A DNA stretch of 64,000 bases from Rhodanobacter sp. FDAARGOS 1247 (GTDB taxonomy: Bacteria; Pseudomonadota; Gammaproteobacteria; Xanthomonadales; Rhodanobacteraceae). Every line of letters starts with the position of its first letter. The stretch's first letter is position 1. Below, piece after piece: positions 61,564-64,000 of this stretch. Below the pieces are notes generated by a model, which saw nothing but the letters and a program-made list of their open reading frames with translations, ran no database searches and had not been told where the DNA came from. Where the stretch lies: positions 1,984,001 through 2,048,000 of the forward strand of contig NZ_CP069535.1 in the NCBI RefSeq assembly GCF_016889805.1, in the 5' to 3' direction. A program made the position numbers and the translations under genes.

Positions 61564-64000
61564 TCAGGCCGCCTGCGAAGCCTCGATGAAGTCCTGCGCG
61601 AAGCGTTGCAGCACACCGCCCGCTTCGTAGATCAGCACTTCCTCGGCGGTGTCCAGGCGGCAGATCACCGGCACCTCGACGCGTTCACCATGCTTGCGGT
61701 GGATGACCAGAACCAGCTCCGCCAAGGGGCTGCGTACGCCGACGACGTCAAAGGTTTCGGTGCCATCGATGCCCAGCGTCTTGCGATTGGTGCCCGGCTG
61801 GAACTCCAGTGGCAGCACTCCCATGCCGATCAGGTTGGTGCGATGGATCCGCTCGAAGCCTTCAGCCGCGATCGCCTCCACGCCCGCCAGGCGCACGCCC
61901 TTCGCCGCCCAGTCACGCGACGAGCCCTGACCGTAGTCGGCGCCGGCGATGATGATCAGCGGCTGCTTGCGCTCCATGTAGGTTTCGATCGCCTCCCACA
62001 TGCGCATGACCTCGCCTTCCGGCTCCACGCGGGCCAGCGAACCCTTCTTCACTTCGCCATCGAACACCGCCATTTCATTCATCAGCGTGGGATTGGCGAA
62101 AGTGGCGCGCTGCGCGGTCAGGTGGTCGCCGCGATGGGTCGCGTACGAATTGAAGTCCTCTTCCGGCAGGCCCATCCTTGCGAGGTATTCGCCCGCAGCG
62201 CTGTTACGCATGATCGCGTTCGACGGCGACAGGTGATCGGTGGTGATGTTGTCGCCAAGCACCGCCAGCGGACGCATGCCAGTGAGCGTGCGCTCACCCG
62301 CAAGGGCGCCCTCCCAGTACGGCGGGCAACGGATGTAGGTGCTCTGCGGGCGCCAGTCGTACAACGGCGCGGCGCGGGTGCCGGCGTGGCCGGTGCGCGC
62401 GAACATCGGCTCGTAGACCTTGCGGAACTGCTCCGGCTTCACGCTGGAGGAGACGATCGCGTCGATCTCTTCATCCGTGGGCCAGATGTCTTTCAGCGTC
62501 ACCGGCTGGCCGTTGGCGTCCAGACCGAGCACGTCCTTCTCTATATCGAAACGGATGGTGCCGGCGATGGCGTACGCGACCACCAGCGGCGGCGAAGCCA
62601 GGAAGGCCTGCTTGGCATACGGGTGGATGCGACCATCGAAGTTGCGGTTGCCCGACAGCACGGCAGTCGCGTAAAGATCGCGATCGATGATCTCCTGCTG
62701 GATCGCCGGATCGAGCACGCCGGACATGCCGTTGCAGGTGGTGCACGCGAACGCGACGATGCCGAAGCCGAGCTTCTCCAGCTCGGGCAGCAGGTTCGCT
62801 TCTTCCAGGTACAACTGCACCGCCTTGGAACCCGGTGCCAGCGAGCTCTTCACCCAGGGCTTGCGCGTGAGTCCGCGCGCATTGGCGTTGCGCGCCAGCA
62901 GCGCAGCCGCGATCACGTTGCGCGGGTTGCTGGTGTTGGTGCAGCTGGTGATGGCGGCAATGATCACCGCGCCATCGGGCATCTGGCCCGGTTGTTCTTC
63001 CCACTCGGCAGCGATGCCGCGCGCGGCGAGATCCGATGTCGGCAGGCGCTTGTGCGGGTTGGACGGGCCAGCCATGTTGCGCACCACGGAGGACAGGTCG
63101 AACGTCAGCGTGCGCTCGTACTGGGCATGCAGCAGCGTGTCGGCCCACAGGCCCGCAGCCCTGGCGTAGGTTTCCACCAGCCGGACCTGCTCGTCGCTGC
63201 GGCCGGTGAGGCGCAGGTAGTCGAGGGTCTGCCCGTCGATGAAGAACATCGCCGCGGTGGCACCGTACTCGGGTGCCATGTTGGAGATCGTCGCGCGATC
63301 GCCCAGGGTAAGGCTGGCGGCGCCTTCACCGCGGAATTCCAGGTACGCGCCGACCACCTTCTGCTTGCGCAGGAATTCGGTGAGCTCAAGCACGATGTCG
63401 GTGGCGGTAATGCCGGGCCGGCGCTTGCCGGTGAGCTCCACGCCCACGATGTCGGGCAGGCGCATCCACGAGGCGCGGCCAAGCATCACGCTCTCGGCTT
63501 CCAGGCCGCCGACGCCGACGGCGATCACGCCCAGCGCGTCCACGTGCGGCGTGTGGCTGTCGGTGCCCACGCAGGTGTCCGGATAAGCCACACCGTCCTG
63601 TACCTGCACCACCGGCGACATCTTCTCCAGGTTGATCTGGTGCATGATGCCATTGCCTGGCGGAATCACGTCGACGTTTTCGAACGCCTGCTTGGTCCAG
63701 TCGATGAAGTGGAAGCGGTCTTCGTTGCGGCGATCCTCGATCGCGCGGTTCTTCGTGAACGCGTTCGGGTCGAAGCCGCCGCACTCCACCGCCAGCGAGT
63801 GATCGACGATCAACTGCACCGGCACCACCGGATTCACCTTGGCCGGGTCGCCGCCGCGTTCGGCAATCGCGTCGCGCAGACCGGCCAGGTCCACCAGCGC
63901 CGTCTGGCCAAGGATGTCATGGCACACCACACGCGCCGGGAACCACGGAAAATCACGCTCGCGCTTGCGCTCGATGATCTGCTTCAGCGATTCGACGAGA
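61564..64000 (-). CDS. acnD: Fe/S-dependent 2-methylisocitrate dehydratase AcnD, 5' end outside window
   Basis: The gene runs off the right edge; about 811 residues of roughly 865 are visible, starting inside at LVESLKQIIERKRERDFPWF. AcnD is an aconitase-family enzyme that dehydrates 2-methylcitrate. Cluster ligands are visible in ITSCTNTSNP and CTTCNGMSG, and the substrate-binding GADYGQGSSRDWAAKG near the end. The C-terminal swivel domain ends FIEASQAA. It leads acnD-prpF-prpD; prpB and prpC are presumably just outside. Confidence 0.97.
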   Translation of the reverse strand, partial: LVESLKQIIERKRERDFPWFPARVVCHDILGQTALVDLAGLRDAIAERGGDPAKVNPVVPVQLIVDHSLAVECGGFDPNAFTKNRAIEDRRNEDRFHFIDWTKQAFENVDVIPPGNGIMHQINLEKMSPVVQVQDGVAYPDTCVGTDSHTPHVDALGVIAVGVGGLEAESVMLGRASWMRLPDIVGVELTGKRRPGITATDIVLELTEFLRKQKVVGAYLEFRGEGAASLTLGDRATISNMAPEYGATAAMFFIDGQTLDYLRLTGRSDEQVRLVETYARAAGLWADTLLHAQYERTLTFDLSSVVRNMAGPSNPHKRLPTSDLAARGIAAEWEEQPGQMPDGAVIIAAITSCTNTSNPRNVIAAALLARNANARGLTRKPWVKSSLAPGSKAVQLYLEEANLLPELEKLGFGIVAFACTTCNGMSGVLDPAIQQEIIDRDLYATAVLSGNRNFDGRIHPYAKQAFLASPPLVVAYAIAGTIRFDIEKDVLGLDANGQPVTLKDIWPTDEEIDAIVSSSVKPEQFRKVYEPMFARTGHAGTRAAPLYDWRPQSTYIRCPPYWEGALAGERTLTGMRPLAVLGDNITTDHLSPSNAIMRNSAAGEYLARMGLPEEDFNSYATHRGDHLTAQRATFANPTLMNEMAVFDGEVKKGSLARVEPEGEVMRMWEAIETYMERKQPLIIIAGADYGQGSSRDWAAKGVRLAGVEAIAAEGFERIHRTNLIGMGVLPLEFQPGTNRKTLGIDGTETFDVVGVRSPLAELVLVIHRKHGERVEVPVICRLDTAEEVLIYEAGGVLQRFAQDFIEASQAA

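Overview
The window looks like chromosomal DNA of a high-GC gammaproteobacterium of the Xanthomonadales, most likely Rhodanobacteraceae (Rhodanobacter, Dyella, Frateuria or Luteibacter type). This is inferred from the uniformly GC-rich coding sequence, the enterobacterial-type order uvrC-pgsA-tRNA-Gly-tRNA-Cys, the block miaA-hfq-hflX-hflK-hflC-DUF2065-purA, an OprO/P-like porin beside pst, and several protein families I associate with Xanthomonadales. I see no prophage, insertion sequence, CRISPR array or rRNA. Almost all of it is conserved core genome; the unusual material is in a few intergenic elements and one multidomain hydrolase.

Layout. 1-1000: end of an EAL-domain gene, then tRNA-Cys and two tandem tRNA-Gly genes, the two Gly copies each with a promoter and a terminator. 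1000-8840 (minus): pgsA, uvrC, kdsB, aroA, pheA, serC and a tail-anchored FHA protein. 8919-9143: two successive 98-bp palindromes. 9200-15030: a PHA-system protein, infA, clpA/clpS (minus), then a NUDIX gene, mnmA and hflD overlapping or tightly packed. 15100-22070: a phosphate block with a Pho-box-preceded porin, rnt, and pstS-pstC-pstA-pstB-phoU. 22080-26170 (minus): a Gdx/SugE exporter behind a guanidine-II riboswitch, then a three-gene overlapping unit rnr-rlmB-CBU_0592-like protein. 26240-30200: tRNA-Leu(CAG), a VOC protein, and gcvP behind a tandem glycine riboswitch.

30200-41150: a 951-residue protein joining peptidoglycan-binding, GH19-like, papain-like and alpha/beta-hydrolase modules; a PAS-GGDEF cyclase; an M1 aminopeptidase; small secreted proteins; an Lrp regulator divergent from a PLP lyase plus a GST. 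41300-47750 (minus): miaA-hfq-hflX-hflK-hflC-DUF2065-purA. 47800-58400: an S46 dipeptidyl peptidase, tdh, a giant AsmA/DUF748 protein, kbl, a pseudouridine synthase and an OmpA-family porin. 58680-64000 (minus): acnD (cut by the window edge), prpF and prpD of the 2-methylcitrate cycle.

Functional links. Threonine is turned into glycine by tdh and kbl, and glycine is oxidised by GcvP, whose gene carries a glycine sensor. A threonine-dehydratase-like enzyme and the prp genes could handle 2-oxobutyrate and propionate. The outer-membrane porin and Pst system form one phosphate-uptake unit with visible Pho boxes. HflD, HflX, HflK, HflC, Hfq, ClpA/ClpS and RNase R give the window a heavy share of RNA and protein quality control. 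The strongest candidate for something undescribed is the four-module hydrolase at 30214-33069; the paired 98-bp palindromes are second.
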